Source: Streptomyces showdoensis (lineage in GTDB: Bacteria; Actinomycetota; Actinomycetes; Streptomycetales; Streptomycetaceae). From it: DNA of 64,000 nt. Below the pieces are notes generated by a model. That model was not told where the DNA came from, did no database searches, and worked only from the letters and a program-made list of their open reading frames with translations. Positions 32,528 to 43,200 of the stretch are shown in pieces (the first letter of the stretch is position 1; the number at the start of each line of letters is the position of its first letter). A program made the translations under genes and the position numbers. Location: the NCBI RefSeq assembly GCF_039535475.1, contig NZ_BAAAXG010000027.1, positions 13,501 to 77,500 of the forward strand, read 5' to 3'.

Positions 32528-33150
32528 CGGCCCGCCACCGTGAAACGCACCCGGGCACCGGGGGAGAGCAGCGCCGCCGGCTCGCGGGCCGTGTCCCACA
32601 GCACCGCGTCGGTCGTGCCGATCAGCTGCCAGCCGCCCGGCGAGGAACGCGGGTACACCCCCGTGTACGGCCCCGCCAGCGCCACCGACCCGGCCGGGAC
32701 GGCGGTCCGCGGAGTGGCCCGGCGCGGCACCTCGTACCGCGGCCCCAGCCCCGTCAGATAGCCGAAGCCCGGCGCGAACCCGCAGAAGGCGACCCGGAAC
32801 ACGGTCTCCGCGTGGATCCGCACCGCCGCCTCCACCGACACCCCCCACAGGGCGGCCACCTCCGGCAGGTCCGGCCCGTCGTAACGGACCGGCACCGTCA
32901 CCGCCGCCCCGTCGGGCGCGCACCGCGCGGGCACGTCCCAGCCGCGCAGCTCGGCCGCGAGCCGGTCCGGCGCCGTCACCCCTTCGAGGAGCACGGTCCG
33001 CGCCGCCGGCACGATCTCCCGCACGGAGGGCAGCGCGCCCTCCGCCCGCCGCCGCAGCAGTTCGGCGTGGAAGGCCTCGGTCGCCTCCCCGCTCACCAGC
33101 TCGACGAGCAGGCCCCGGTCGCCGACCCGGTACACCTTGCGCGCCCTCAT
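32524..33150 (-). CDS. pxpB: 5-oxoprolinase subunit PxpB
   Basis: A 208-residue KipI/AHS1-domain protein. VGDRGLLVELVSGEAT is near the start, FRVAFCGFAPGFGYLTGL in the middle, and PRTAVPAGSVALAGPYTGVYP near the end. It is the partner of PxpC in the 5-oxoprolinase complex. The ATG at 33150 overlaps the pxpA stop; the extra upstream residues in frame belong to pxpA sequence and were not used. Translation is coupled on both sides. Confidence 0.92.
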   Translation of the reverse strand: MRARKVYRVGDRGLLVELVSGEATEAFHAELLRRRAEGALPSVREIVPAARTVLLEGVTAPDRLAAELRGWDVPARCAPDGAAVTVPVRYDGPDLPEVAALWGVSVEAAVRIHAETVFRVAFCGFAPGFGYLTGLGPRYEVPRRATPRTAVPAGSVALAGPYTGVYPRSSPGGWQLIGTTDAVLWDTAREPAALLSPGARVRFTVAGR

Positions 33151-33911
33151 GCGAAGGCCTCCACCCGGACGCCCGAGGCCTCCAGGCCGTCCCGCACCCG
33201 CCGGGCGAGCCCCACCGCGCCGGGCGTGTCGCCGTGCAGGCACAGGGAGCGCGCCCGGACCGGGACCGACTCCCCGCAGTGCGCGGTGACCATCCCGAAC
33301 CGGGCCATGGACACCGCCCGTTCGACGACCTCGCCCGGGTCGGTCACCACGGCACCCTCCTGCCCCCGTGGCAGCAGGGTGCCGTCGGCCCGGTAGGCGC
33401 GGTCGCCGAAGGCCTCGCCGACGACGGGCAGCCCGGCCTTCCGCGCGGCCTCGTGCAGCCGCGAGCCGGGCAGCCCGAGCACCGGCAGCTCAGCCGAGGC
33501 CAGCAGAACCCCCTCGACGACCGCCGCGGCCTGCTCCTCGTCCCGGACGACCCGGTTGTAGAGCGCGCCGTGCGGCTTGACGTACGCCACGCGGGAGCCG
33601 GCCGCCCGCGCGAACACCTCCAGGGCGCCGATCTGGTAGGCGACCTCGGCCGCCAGCTCCGCCGGCGGCACGTCCATGGAGCGGCGGCCGAAGCCGGCGA
33701 GGTCCCGGTAGGAGACCTGGGCCCCGATCCGTACGCCTCTCGCCGCCGCCAGCTCGCAGACGCGCCGCATGGTCGCCGCGTCCCCGGCGTGGAAGCCGCA
33801 GGCGACGTTGGCGCTGGTGACCACCGAGAGCAACTGCTCGTCGTCGGTCAGCGTCCAGCGGCCGAAGCCCTCGCCGAGGTCGGCGTTGAGGTCGATCGAG
33901 ACCCTGGTCAT
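33147..33911 (-). CDS. pxpA: 5-oxoprolinase subunit PxpA (LamB/YcsF)
   Basis: A 254-residue LamB/YcsF-family protein. IDLNADLGEGFGRW is at the start, SANVACGFHAGDAATMR follows at about residue 35, and YVKPHGALYN at about 100, with SLCLHGDTPGAV near the end. These His/Asp positions are conserved in the family. It forms the catalytic complex with PxpB and PxpC. AAGGAAGG upstream of the ATG is a good ribosome binding site. The upstream gene (DUF1445 cyclase) is 56 nt away, within one operon. Confidence 0.93.
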   Translation of the reverse strand: MTRVSIDLNADLGEGFGRWTLTDDEQLLSVVTSANVACGFHAGDAATMRRVCELAAARGVRIGAQVSYRDLAGFGRRSMDVPPAELAAEVAYQIGALEVFARAAGSRVAYVKPHGALYNRVVRDEEQAAAVVEGVLLASAELPVLGLPGSRLHEAARKAGLPVVGEAFGDRAYRADGTLLPRGQEGAVVTDPGEVVERAVSMARFGMVTAHCGESVPVRARSLCLHGDTPGAVGLARRVRDGLEASGVRVEAFA

Positions 33912-33967
33912 GGTGGGTTTCCTTCCTTTCGTGCGCAGAAGAGCTCGGGAACGCGCGCGTTCCCCGT

Positions 33968-34873
33968 TCAGTCCCCGACGCGGTACTCCGAGTCCCGTAC
34001 GTCGGTCACGAGCATCCGGCCCGGCGCGTGGGTGATCGCGAACGGCGGCCGCGAGGCCATCACCGCCGCCTGCGGGGTGACCCCGCAGGCCCAGAAGACC
34101 GGCACGTCCCCCGGCTCGGCGACCACCGGGTCCCCGAAGTCGGGCCGGGACAGGTCCCGGATGCCGAGCCCGGCCGGGTCGCCCTCGTGCACCGGGGCGC
34201 CGTGCACGGCGGGCAGCAGTCCGCTGATCCGCCGCGCGGTGGACACCAGGGCCGCCGGGACCGGGCGCATCGACACGACCATCGGCCCGTGCAGCCGGCC
34301 GGCGGGCCGGCAGGCGCGGCGGGTGACGTACATCGACACGTTCCGGCCCTGCTCGACATGGCGCAGCGGCACCCCCGCCTCCGCCAGCGCGCCCTCGAAG
34401 GTGAAGCTGCACCCGATGAGGAACGACACCAGGTCGCCGCGCCAGTAGGGGGTGACGTCCGTGGGCTCGTCCACCAGCCGCCCGTGTTCCCACACCCGGT
34501 AGCGCGGGATGTCGGTGCGCAGGTCGGCGTCCGGGGCGAGCGCGGTGCGCCAGGAACCGGGGTCGGTGACGTCCAGGACCGGGCAGGGCCGCGGATTGCG
34601 GGTGCAGAAGAGCAGCACGTCGTAGGCCCAGTCCGCGGGCACCGAGACGAGGTTGGCCTGGGTGTGGCCCGGCGCCCAGCCGGCCGTGGGGCCGGTGGCC
34701 CCGGCCCGGGCCCGCGCGCGGGCGGCACGCGGGTCCAGGGGTTCGCCGGGCCCGCCGGGCCCGCCGGGCCCGCCGGGCCCGTGGGGTCCGCCGGGCCCGT
34801 GGGGTCCGAGGGGCTCCTGGGGGCCGAGGGGCTCGCGGGGCCCACCGGCTTCGGTGACGGCGTCGCCGGTCAT
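33968..34873 (-). CDS. DUF1445 D-glutamate cyclase-like protein
   Basis: A 301-residue protein of the DUF1445 (putative hydro-lyase/D-glutamate cyclase) family. [50 protein letters not shown] and [13 protein letters not shown] are family hallmarks. Mammalian and bacterial relatives convert D-glutamate to 5-oxo-D-proline, which fits its place ahead of pxpABC. The usual length is ~265 residues; here ~35 extra N-terminal residues are a collagen-like Gly-Pro repeat ([10 protein letters not shown]). The ATG overlaps the transporter stop as ATGA. Confidence 0.85.
   Translation of the reverse strand: MTGDAVTEAGGPREPLGPQEPLGPHGPGGPHGPGGPGGPGGPGEPLDPRAARARARAGATGPTAGWAPGHTQANLVSVPADWAYDVLLFCTRNPRPCPVLDVTDPGSWRTALAPDADLRTDIPRYRVWEHGRLVDEPTDVTPYWRGDLVSFLIGCSFTFEGALAEAGVPLRHVEQGRNVSMYVTRRACRPAGRLHGPMVVSMRPVPAALVSTARRISGLLPAVHGAPVHEGDPAGLGIRDLSRPDFGDPVVAEPGDVPVFWACGVTPQAAVMASRPPFAITHAPGRMLVTDVRDSEYRVGD
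34741..34845 (-). repeat. Gly-Pro coding triplet repeat in the cyclase N-terminus
   Basis: Imperfect 9-bp repeats (GGGCCCGCC type) coding for Gly-X-Pro units form a collagen-like tail before the DUF1445 domain. Slippage-prone but frame-preserving. Confidence 0.6.
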
Positions 34874-36150
34874 ACGAGCTCCCTCCCCCGGGTCTCCGGC
34901 AGGCCGAGCAGGGCCAGCACCGCGAGGCCGTAGCCCACCGCGCCGAAGACCAGCGCCCCGCCCACGCCCCAGCCCTCGGCGAGGAAGCCGACGAGCGCGG
35001 GGAACACCGCGCCGACCGCGCGCCCGGTGTTGTACGTGAAGCCCTGCCCCGTGCCGCGCACGGCGGTCGGGTAGAGCTCGGCGAGGAAGGAGCCGAAGCC
35101 GCTGAAGATGGCCGACATGCAGAAGCCGAGCGGGAAACCGAGCACCAGGAGGAGCGTGTTCGCCCCGTCGGGGATGCGCGTGTAGGCGAGGACGGCCAGC
35201 GCGGACAGCACCGCGAAGAGCGCGATGTTCTTCTTCCGGCCGAGCCGGTCGGTGAGGTACCCGCCGGTGAGGTACCCGGTGAAGGCCCCGGAGATGAGGA
35301 AGGCCAGATAGCCGCCGGTGCCGACGACGGTGAGCCCGCGCTCGGTCTTCAGGAAGGTCGGCACCCAGGTGGCGAGCGTGTAGTAGCCGCCCTGGACGCC
35401 CGTCGAGAGGAGCACCGCGAAGAGCGTGGTGCCGAGCAGCGGGCGCTTGAAGACGGCGGTGAAGGAGCCGCGGTCGGCGCTCGCGCGGCGGGCCTCGGCC
35501 GCTTGCGGCGCGTCCTCGACGTGGCGCCGTACGTAGACGACGAGGAGGGCGGGCAGGGCGCCGGTCCAGAACATGACCCGCCAGGCGGTGTCGGCGTCGA
35601 CGAACCGGAAGACCAGCGTGTAGACGACGACGGCGAGCGCCCAGCCGGCCGCCCACGCGCTCTGGACGCCGCCAAGGGTACGGCCGCGGTGCCGCGAGGA
35701 GGCGTACTCGGCGACCAGGATGGCGCCCACCGCCCACTCGCCGCCGAAGCCGAGGCCCTGGAGGGCGCGGAAGACCATCAGGGTCTCGTAGTTGGGCGCG
35801 AAGCCGCACAGGACGGTGAAGAGCGCGTAGGTGATCACCGTGACGAGGAGCGCGCGCACCCGGCCGATCCGGTCGGCGAGGACGCCGGCCAGGGCGCCGC
35901 CGACGGCGGAGACCACCAGCGTGACCGTGGTGAGGAGACCGGTCTGCCCCTTGTCCAGGCCGAAGTAGGCGGCGATGGCCACCATCGACAGGGGCAGTGT
36001 GAAGAAATCGTACGAATCGAGGGCGTATCCGCCGAAGGCGCCGCCGAACGCGCGCCTGCCGCGCGGTCCGAGGGCGCGCAGCCAGGCGAACGCGCCCGTG
36101 TCGTCGGGCCGTTCGCCCCGGGAGGGCTGCCGGGTCTGGGTCGTGCTCAT
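34870..36150 (-). CDS. MFS transporter (metabolite:H+ symporter type)
   Basis: A 426-residue transporter with about twelve spans. The first-loop signature is [14 protein letters not shown] and the second-half copy is [37 protein letters not shown] resembles the SHS/AAHS group that imports carboxylates and aromatic acids. GAGGTGCAG before the ATG sets the start; a GTG two codons upstream is possible. First gene of the pxp operon, it may import oxoproline, pyroglutamate-like acids or D-glutamate, an inference from context only. Confidence 0.85.
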   Translation of the reverse strand: MSTTQTRQPSRGERPDDTGAFAWLRALGPRGRRAFGGAFGGYALDSYDFFTLPLSMVAIAAYFGLDKGQTGLLTTVTLVVSAVGGALAGVLADRIGRVRALLVTVITYALFTVLCGFAPNYETLMVFRALQGLGFGGEWAVGAILVAEYASSRHRGRTLGGVQSAWAAGWALAVVVYTLVFRFVDADTAWRVMFWTGALPALLVVYVRRHVEDAPQAAEARRASADRGSFTAVFKRPLLGTTLFAVLLSTGVQGGYYTLATWVPTFLKTERGLTVVGTGGYLAFLISGAFTGYLTGGYLTDRLGRKKNIALFAVLSALAVLAYTRIPDGANTLLLVLGFPLGFCMSAIFSGFGSFLAELYPTAVRGTGQGFTYNTGRAVGAVFPALVGFLAEGWGVGGALVFGAVGYGLAVLALLGLPETRGRELV

Positions 36151-36237
36151 CTGCACCTCGCAGAAAGGATGAGGAGAGTGCGGGAGAGACGTGCTGACGA
36201 ACCGTGCTGACGTGCCGTGCGGTGTTGTTCAATGTAG

Positions 36238-36254
36238 GGATCGTTCAACGATCC
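36238..36254. promoter_or_regulatory. Palindromic operator of the FCD-type GntR regulator
   Basis: GGATCGTTCAACGATCC is a perfect 8-1-8 inverted repeat with a central TCGTTCAACGA, which fits the TNGTNNNACNA operator of FadR-type GntR regulators. A related TTGTTCAATGT lies 12 nt to the left. It sits between the divergent transporter and regulator genes. Confidence 0.65.
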
Positions 36255-36357
36255 GACAAGAGTCGTGTCGTCACGTCCTCCTGTCCTCGCCGTTCTTGTT
36301 TCCGGTGCCCGACGTGCGGTTGACTCGGCGCCGAACGACGGAGGGAACGGAACGCGC

Positions 36358-37062
36358 ATGGAACCGAAGGACCCGATCGGCGAGCTGGCGGACGACCGCG
36401 CCCTCCTGGGGCGCACGAGCACGGCGGAGCGGGTCGCCGACATCCTGCGCACCCGGATCGCCGAAGGCTTCTTCCCGCCCGGCACCCGCCTCTCCGAGGA
36501 CAGCATCGGCGGCGCCCTCGGCGTGTCCCGCAACACACTGCGCGAGGCCTTCCGGCTGCTCACCCACGAGCGGCTGCTCGTCCACCGGCTCAACCGGGGC
36601 GTCTTCGTCCGGGTCCTCGCCGTCGACGACGTCGCCGACATCTACCGCACCCGGCGGCTCGTCGAGTGCGCCGTCGTCCACGCCCTGGGGGAGCCGCCGT
36701 TCGCCGTCGACGGCCTCGCCGCCGCCGTCGCCGAGGGGGAGGGGGCCGCCCGTGCGGGGGACTGGAAGGGCGTCTCCACGGCCAACATCCACTTCCACCG
36801 CGAACTCGTCGCGCTCGCCGGCAGCGCCCGCACCGACGAGCTGATGCGCGGCGTCCTCGCCGAACTCCGGCTCGCCTTCCACTTCGTGGACGACCCGCGC
36901 GGACTCCACGAGCCCTATCTCGTGCGAAACCGGGAGATTCTGGACGCCCTGCGGTCCGGCGACCGGGACCGGGCCGAGCAGCTCCTCGCCCGCTACCTCG
37001 ACGACTCCCGCACCCGGATCACCGACGTGTACGCGAAGGCGGTCGACGACCCGGAGCCCTGA
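36358..37062 (+). CDS. GntR-family regulator, FCD type
   Basis: A 234-residue regulator. The N-terminal winged helix is at about residues 18-80 (TSTAERVADILRTRIAEGFF, GVSRNTLREAFRLL). A helical FCD ligand-binding domain follows (DIYRTRRLVECAVVHAL, IHFHRELVALAGS with its metal-binding His/Asp set). It is divergent to the transporter-cyclase-pxp operon across a 207-bp gap containing the palindromic operator, so it very likely controls that operon and itself, probably with an acidic metabolite of this pathway as ligand. Confidence 0.9.
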   Translation: MEPKDPIGELADDRALLGRTSTAERVADILRTRIAEGFFPPGTRLSEDSIGGALGVSRNTLREAFRLLTHERLLVHRLNRGVFVRVLAVDDVADIYRTRRLVECAVVHALGEPPFAVDGLAAAVAEGEGAARAGDWKGVSTANIHFHRELVALAGSARTDELMRGVLAELRLAFHFVDDPRGLHEPYLVRNREILDALRSGDRDRAEQLLARYLDDSRTRITDVYAKAVDDPEP

Positions 37063-37213
37063 GCGGCCGGGCCGGGCGGGGCCGGGACGGGCGAGAGGCG
37101 CGGCCGGGACGGGTGGCGGGCAGGTGCCGGGCGGCGGCGGCCGGCGGCGGTCGGCGGCGGTCGTATAAGCGCCGTTTCGACCGTTGTCAGTTCGAGGACC
37201 TACTCTGTGCACC

Positions 37214-38741
37214 GTGACTTCGCCTGCCTCGACGGACCTCGCTCCGCCCCAGCTCAGCGCGGGGCCGCGCCCCGCGCAGGGCCCGGCCGCCGACGAAGGG
37301 CTCGCGCGGCGGCTCCGCGCGCTCGCGTGCACCGCCCCGCTGCACGACCTGGACGTGCGCAAGGCGAACCTGGCCGGCGAGTACTCGGTCTACGCGATGG
37401 CCGAGGTCGCCCTCGCCGCGATCGACCTGGTCACGCTCAACATGGACTTCGACACCGGCGCCGACCACGAGCAGGTGGTCGCCCGGCTGCTGCCCCGCGT
37501 CGCCGCCCAGGCCGCCGAGCGCCCCGCCGCCGAGCACGAGCGGGTGGCCCGCTGGGTCCTCGAGAACCTGATCAACGTCGGCAGCGTCGACCGCGGCTTC
37601 CGCGCCGTCTACGGCACCTTCGGCGCCGACGGCGTCTACACCCGCCGCGACTACGACTTCAAGCTCATCGAAGAGGTCCCCGGCTACGGCGGCGGAGTCT
37701 GCCTGCGCACCACCGACGAGGCCGTCAACGTGCTCGTCGGCGCCCTCGACACCGACGTCACCAGCGCCCAGATCGCCGCCGAGGTGAAGCTGGAGGTCCT
37801 CATCAGCCGGGGCCGCCTCGCCGACGCCCAGCTCGCCGCCGAACAGGCCCGCTACCGCACCGTGCAGTACGCGGAGACCCTCCGCAGGACCCTGGAGGCC
37901 ACCCGGCGCAACGTCCGCGCGGTCGACTGGCTCAACGCCGTGCCCGACATGATCGCCGAAGCGCTCGACCACGTGGCCGACCGCTACCGCCACGAGAACG
38001 CGATCCTCACCAACATCCGCAAGGCCCGCGACGAGGCCGAGGACCAGGAGCACAAGCGCCGCGCCGCCGAGCTCGTCGACATCGTCAAGGACTGCATCCG
38101 GCGCCACACCCAGCTCCAGTCCCGGCTCCTGGAGGCCGGCCCGCTCTTCCGCGCCGAGCAGGACCGCCAGGCCTTCGCCGCCCCCACCGCCTACACCGGC
38201 CTCGACCTGTACGGGCAGCTGGTCGCCCCGCTCCTCCCGCTCCCCGTCGAGCAGGCCACCCGGGTCACCGACGCCTTCTTCGCGCACGGCACCGGACTGC
38301 GCACCCCCGCCTCCGTCCGCGTCGCCGACCTCGTCGAGCTGCTCCTCACCCCGCCCGTGGAGCGCCAGCACCTGGGCGCGGAGATGCCCGAGCCGGACCT
38401 CATCGCCACCCCCGACGACAGCCGCTTCAGCGAGGAGCAGCTGGCCGCCGCCATGGAGCTCCTCGACCTGGAGCACGACGCCCCGCGCCGCCTCTCCGGC
38501 CTGCTCGCCGACGCCCGGCGCCAGGACGCCGACCTTCCCTACCTGGTCGCCCTCCTCGCCGTCCACGCCGCGAGCCCCCCGGTCGGCACCGCCTACCGCC
38601 AGGGCGAGGAGCGCCTGCTGTTCGCCGTCGACGACGGCACCCCCCCTCGACGACCCCGAGTTCGGCGGCGCCGACCTCATCGTCGGCACGGCCCTCCTCG
38701 ACGCCGTCGGCATGGCCGCGGACCGCACGGAGGCCACGTGA
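37214..38741 (+). CDS. MukF/JetA-like kleisin candidate, one frameshift near the 3' end
   Basis: About 508 residues if one extra C in the run 38640-38646 is removed. The read frame then ends EFGG...GMAADRTEAT and its TGA overlaps the next GTG. Uncorrected, the frame runs on into the next gene. The N-terminus is helical (YSVYAMAEVALAAIDLVTLN). A winged-helix-like segment follows (GVYTRRDYDFKLIEEVPGY, CLRTTDEAVNVLVGAL), then a long coiled-coil (AQLAAEQARYRTVQYAETLR) and a C-terminal globular part. This order matches MukF/MksF/JetA kleisins, and position ahead of a KITE-like and an SMC-like gene supports that. GTG chosen; TTG at 37184 is an alternative. No clear ribosome binding site. Confidence 0.65.
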
Positions 38742-39283
38742 CCGCGCCCCAGCCGCCCGAGGACCCGGGGACCACCGGGGCCCCGGGCACCGAAGGCTCC
38801 GGCCAGGCCACCCCGGCCCCCGCCGCGGGCACCACCGCTCCGGCCCCCGTCACCGGTGCCGCCGAAGGCGCCGCCCCGGCCCCCGCCGCCGACCGCGCCC
38901 CCGGCCCCCGCGTGGCCGCCGTGCCGCTCGCCCGGCCCGGCGCCGACCGGCCCCTCGGCGACGTCCCCACGGACGGCCCCCGGGTGCGCCCCGTGCCCGC
39001 CCGGACGGCCCCCGAGCCCGTCCGCCGCCCCTTCGTGCGCGCCGTACCCCTGCCGCGCAAGCGCCGGCCGGACGACGCGCCCGCGGGCGGAGCCGCCCCC
39101 GGGACGCCGGCCGCCCCCGCGCCCGTCGCCGTCACGCCCGTACGCCTGCCCCTGCCCGAACCCGCCCCGGCGGCGGAGCCGGAGCGGACCCCGCAGGCCC
39201 CGGCGGCCCCGGCCGTCGCCCCCGTCCCGCCCGGGCACCCCGCCCCTTCGCACCCCCGCCGTACCGAGGAGCCCCAGCCGTGA
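38738..39283 (+). CDS. Pro/Ala-rich protein between kleisin-like and KITE-like genes
   Basis: A 181-residue protein from GTG (GTGA overlap with the corrected kleisin-like stop). It is almost entirely Pro, Ala, Gly, Thr and Arg with no ordered domain; its only distinctive part is two basic stretches (FVRAVPLPRKRRPDD). It ends by overlapping the KITE-like start. Low complexity makes function unreadable; a flexible linker or DNA-binding tail for the complex is a guess. Because frame 2 runs from the kleisin-like gene into it through the single-C shift, a fusion protein is possible if the frameshift is genuine. Confidence 0.55.
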   Translation: MTAPQPPEDPGTTGAPGTEGSGQATPAPAAGTTAPAPVTGAAEGAAPAPAADRAPGPRVAAVPLARPGADRPLGDVPTDGPRVRPVPARTAPEPVRRPFVRAVPLPRKRRPDDAPAGGAAPGTPAAPAPVAVTPVRLPLPEPAPAAEPERTPQAPAAPAVAPVPPGHPAPSHPRRTEEPQP

Positions 39284-40176
39284 GCGAACACCACGTCGAG
39301 CACACCGACGCGTGGAGCGAGCCGGAGGCCCCGCAGACCGCCGCCGCGCCCTCGGCCGTCACCCCGGCGGACGCCGCCGACGCGGCCCGGCTCGTCTCCT
39401 TCGGGCTCCAGCCCAAGCTGCTGCCCGCGCGCGACGCCGAGTACGCCGAGCTGCTGCGCCGCTACCGCGAGGACCCCGCCTTCGCGCGGCTCGCCGACGC
39501 CGTCGCCACCGGCCTCGGCCTCGTCGTCCTGGAGGTCTCCCCGCGCGCCGGCATGGCCGTCACCGCGGGCGAGGACTCCGTCTTCGCCGTCCGCATGGGC
39601 GACTACGCCCGCCGCGCCTCCACCGACTCCGCCGACCGCTTCCTGCACGGCCTCGCGCACCTCGCCGTCGCCACGATGGCCTTCCCCCGCCCCGAGGACC
39701 TCGCCGACGACGGCTACATCGGCCGCCTCACCGTCAACGGCGTCGACGCCTTCGTGCGCCAGGCCTGCCGCCGCCTCGAGGAGCGCGCCGAGGAGCAGGG
39801 CGAGAACACCGACCCCGCCTCCGACGCCCCCGGCCTGGAGGCCGCCTGGCGGATCTACGCCCGGCGCAGCGCCACCGGCGCCACCAAGGACGCCCGCCGC
39901 CTCGCCGGCTCCACCACCGGCATCGTCGGCAAGGCCGTCGCCTTCCTCACCGACTCCGGCTTCCTCCAGCGGACCGGCGACGAGTCCGGCGGCTCCTACC
40001 GCACCACCGCCCGCTACCAGCTCCAGGTCCGCGACATGGCCGGAAGCGCCGCCATGGCCGAACTCCTCGACCTCGGCGTCGTCCCCGTCAGCGACGGCTC
40101 CGCGACCCTCCTGCCGCCGCCCGAGGGCGACGACCTGGAGCTCGCCGCCGACGCCGGCCTGCCCTTCCACGGCTGA
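39280..40176 (+). CDS. MukE/JetB-like KITE candidate
   Basis: A 298-residue acidic protein from a GTG in GTGA overlap. Winged-helix-like units are visible. The first has FLHGLAHLAVATMAFPRPED, with a wing near GYIGRLTVN. The second has IVGKAVAFLTDSGFL and the hairpin GDESGGSYRTTARYQLQVRD, typical of the second wing of KITE proteins. MukE/MksE/JetB are usually 200-250 residues, so this one is slightly long, with an Ala/Pro-rich N-terminal tail. Order before the SMC-like gene matches MukE before MukB. Family membership is inferred from architecture, not alignment. Confidence 0.6.
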   Translation: MSEHHVEHTDAWSEPEAPQTAAAPSAVTPADAADAARLVSFGLQPKLLPARDAEYAELLRRYREDPAFARLADAVATGLGLVVLEVSPRAGMAVTAGEDSVFAVRMGDYARRASTDSADRFLHGLAHLAVATMAFPRPEDLADDGYIGRLTVNGVDAFVRQACRRLEERAEEQGENTDPASDAPGLEAAWRIYARRSATGATKDARRLAGSTTGIVGKAVAFLTDSGFLQRTGDESGGSYRTTARYQLQVRDMAGSAAMAELLDLGVVPVSDGSATLLPPPEGDDLELAADAGLPFHG

Positions 40177-40232
40177 CCGCCGCCCGCACGTCACCGCCCA
40201 TCCCGCGTACGAGAAGCACGAGAGTCCGCCGC

Positions 40233-43200
40233 ATGTACGAGCTGTCCCGGGTCCGCCTCTACTCCATCGGACCGGCCGGTGCCCGCTACGCCGACACCGT
40301 CCTGGACCTGCGCGGAGTCGGTGCGCCGGTGCCCCACCCCGCCCCCACCCAGGCGGAGTTCTTCGAGGAGGAGCCGGTCGGCCCGCCGCGCCGCCCCGCC
40401 CCCGCGGGCGTGCTCTTCCTGGAGAACGGCGGCGGCAAGTCCGTCCTCCTCAAGCTGATCTTCTCGGTCATGCTCCCCGGCCACCGCAACACCCTCGGCG
40501 GCGCGAGCTCCGGCGTGCTGCGCAAGTTCCTCCTCGCGGACGACTGCGGGCACGTCGCCCTGGAGTGGCAGCACACCCTCACCGGCGAGCTGGTCGTCGT
40601 CGGCAAGGCCAGCGAGTGGCGCGGCCGCCAGGTCTCCAACGACCCGCGCAAGTTCGCCGAGGCCTGGTACTCCTTCCGGCCCGGCCCCGGGCTCAGCCTC
40701 GACAACCTCCCCGTCGCCGAGGCCACCTCCGTGCGCCCGCCCGTCGAGGGTGCCTCCGGCGCCTCCGGCCGCCGCCGCACCATGAAGGGCTTCCGCGACG
40801 CGATCACCGAGGCGGGCAAGGCCTACCCGCACCTGGAGGTCTACTGGGAGGAGATCCACGACCGCTGGAACGAGCACCTCGGCGACCTCGGACTCGACCC
40901 CGAACTCTTCCGCTACCAGCGGGAGATGAACGCCGACGAGGGCGAGGCCGCCGGCCTCTTCGCGGTCAAGAAGGACTCCGACTTCACCGACCTGCTGCTC
41001 CGGGCCGTCACCGACACCCGCGACACCGACGGTCTCGCCGACCTCGTCGGCGGCTTCGGCAACAAGCTCGGCCGCCGCGCCGAACTCACCGCCGAGCGCG
41101 ACTTCACCGCCGGCTCCGTCGACCTGCTCACCCGCATCGTCGAGGCCGCCGACACCCGCGCCCGCGCGCGCGACGTGCACGCCGGGGCCGAGCGCCGCAC
41201 CCGCACCCTGGCCCGCCGGCTCTCCGCCCGCGCCGCCCTGGAGCGCGGCCGGGTCGCCGAGCTCGCCCAGCAGGTCACCTCCGCCGCCCACGCCGTCTCC
41301 GAGGCCGAGGAGGCCCGCGGCCGCAGCGCCCTCATCGCCGCCGAACTCGCCTACCGGCACGCCTCGCTGGCCCTGACCGCCGCCGAGAAGGGCGCCGCCG
41401 CCCAGCGCCGCGAGCTCACCGACGCCCGCACCCTGCACTCCGCCTGGCAGGCCGCCGAGTCCGTGCTCCGGCACCGCGCCGCGAGCGACCGCTCCACCCG
41501 GGTCGCCGCCGCCATCCGCGAGGCCGAGCGCGACGCCGCCCCGGCGCTCGCCGCCCGCGCCAAGGCCGCCGCCGATCTCGTCCGCGCCCTCGCCTCGGCC
41601 GCCGAGGAGGGCGAGCGGCAGGCCGCCGAGGAGGAGGAGCGCTCGGCCGCCCTCCAGGAGGCCGGCGAGACCGCCCACCGCGACGCCACCGCCGCCGCCA
41701 CCGAGGCCCAGCGCGCCCGCAGCGAGGCCGGACACCTGCGCCAGCGCCTCGCCGAGGTCGAGCAGGAGACCGCCGAGGCGGTCCGGGCCGGCTGGCTCGA
41801 CGACTCCGCCCCCGACGCCGACCCGGCCCGCGCCGCCCTCGCGGCGAGCGACGCCGAGAAGACCACGGTCGCCGCCTGGGACGTGGCCCGGGACGCCGCC
41901 CGCGCCGCCGCAGAGCGGGCCCGCGAGACCGCCGCCGCCGAGTCCCGCGCCGAACTCGCCGCCGCCCGCGCCTCCGACGCGGCCGAGGCCGCCGAGAACG
42001 CCTACGACGCGGAGCGCCGCGCCGCCGAGTCCCTCGCCGCCGACCCCCGCCTCGCCGAACTGCTCTCCCTGCCGAGCACGGGCCAGGGCTCCGGGCAGGG
42101 CACCGGCTCCCCGCTGCCCGGCCAGCGCGCGGGCGACGGCCCCGGCCCCGACGCGAGCGCCCCCGGCGCCGCCTTCGGCCTCGGCGCGGCGCCCGACGGC
42201 GACGGGCTCACCGTCACCGACTTCGACCGGTACGCCGACGAACTGCGCGCCCTGCTCGACCGGTCCATCGCCTCGGCCGAGCGCCAGCTCTTCGACCTGC
42301 GCACGGCCGCCGCCGACGACAACCGCATCCTCGGCGCCCTCGGCGACGGCGGACTGCTGCCGCCCGGCCCCGACGTCCTCGCCACCGTCGAGTACCTCGG
42401 CGAGCACGGCATCCCCGCCCTGCCCGGCTGGCGCTACCTCGCCCAGGCCGTCGACCCGGCCGACCACGCCGCCGTCCTCGCCGCCCGCCCCGAGCTGGTC
42501 GACGGCGTCGTGATCACCGACCCCGTCTCGTACGGCCGCGCCCGCGAGGTGCTGAGCGGCGCCGCCCTGCTGCCCCGCTCCACGGTCGCGGTCGGCACCG
42601 CCGCCGCCCTGCTCGCGCCCGTGCCGGCGCCCGCGTCCGGCCAGGACGCCGACGTCTTCCTCGTACCGCCGAACCCGGCCATGCACGACGAGCACGCCGC
42701 CGACGAGGAGCGCCAGGCGCTGCGCGGCCGCGCCACCGCCCGCGACGAGGAGATCCGCTCGCTGGCCGCCCGGCTCACCGGCGACCGCTCCCTGGCCGCC
42801 CGGATCGGCTCCTGGCGCGCCGACTGCCCGCCCGGCATGCTCGCCGAGCTGGCCGCCGTCGCCGCCTCCGCCGGCACCGCCGCCGAGACCGCGGCCGCCG
42901 CCCTGGCCGAGGCCCGTGCGGTACGGGCGGAGGCCGACGAGGCCGCCGCCGACGCCGCCCGGGTCCGCGACGAGCGCCAGGAGGCCGCCCAGCGCGCCCG
43001 CCGTGCCGCCGACGCGCTCGCCGGCCTCGCCTACCGGCTGCGCGAGCGCTCCGCCTGGCAGGCCAAGCTGCGCGAACTCGCGGACGACGCGGCCGAGTCC
43101 GAGGCCCGCGCCCAGACCTGTCTGGAGCGCGCCCGCGCCGCCGACGAGGACCGCCGCGCCGCCCAGCGCACCGCCGACGACGCCCACCGCACCGCCCGCG

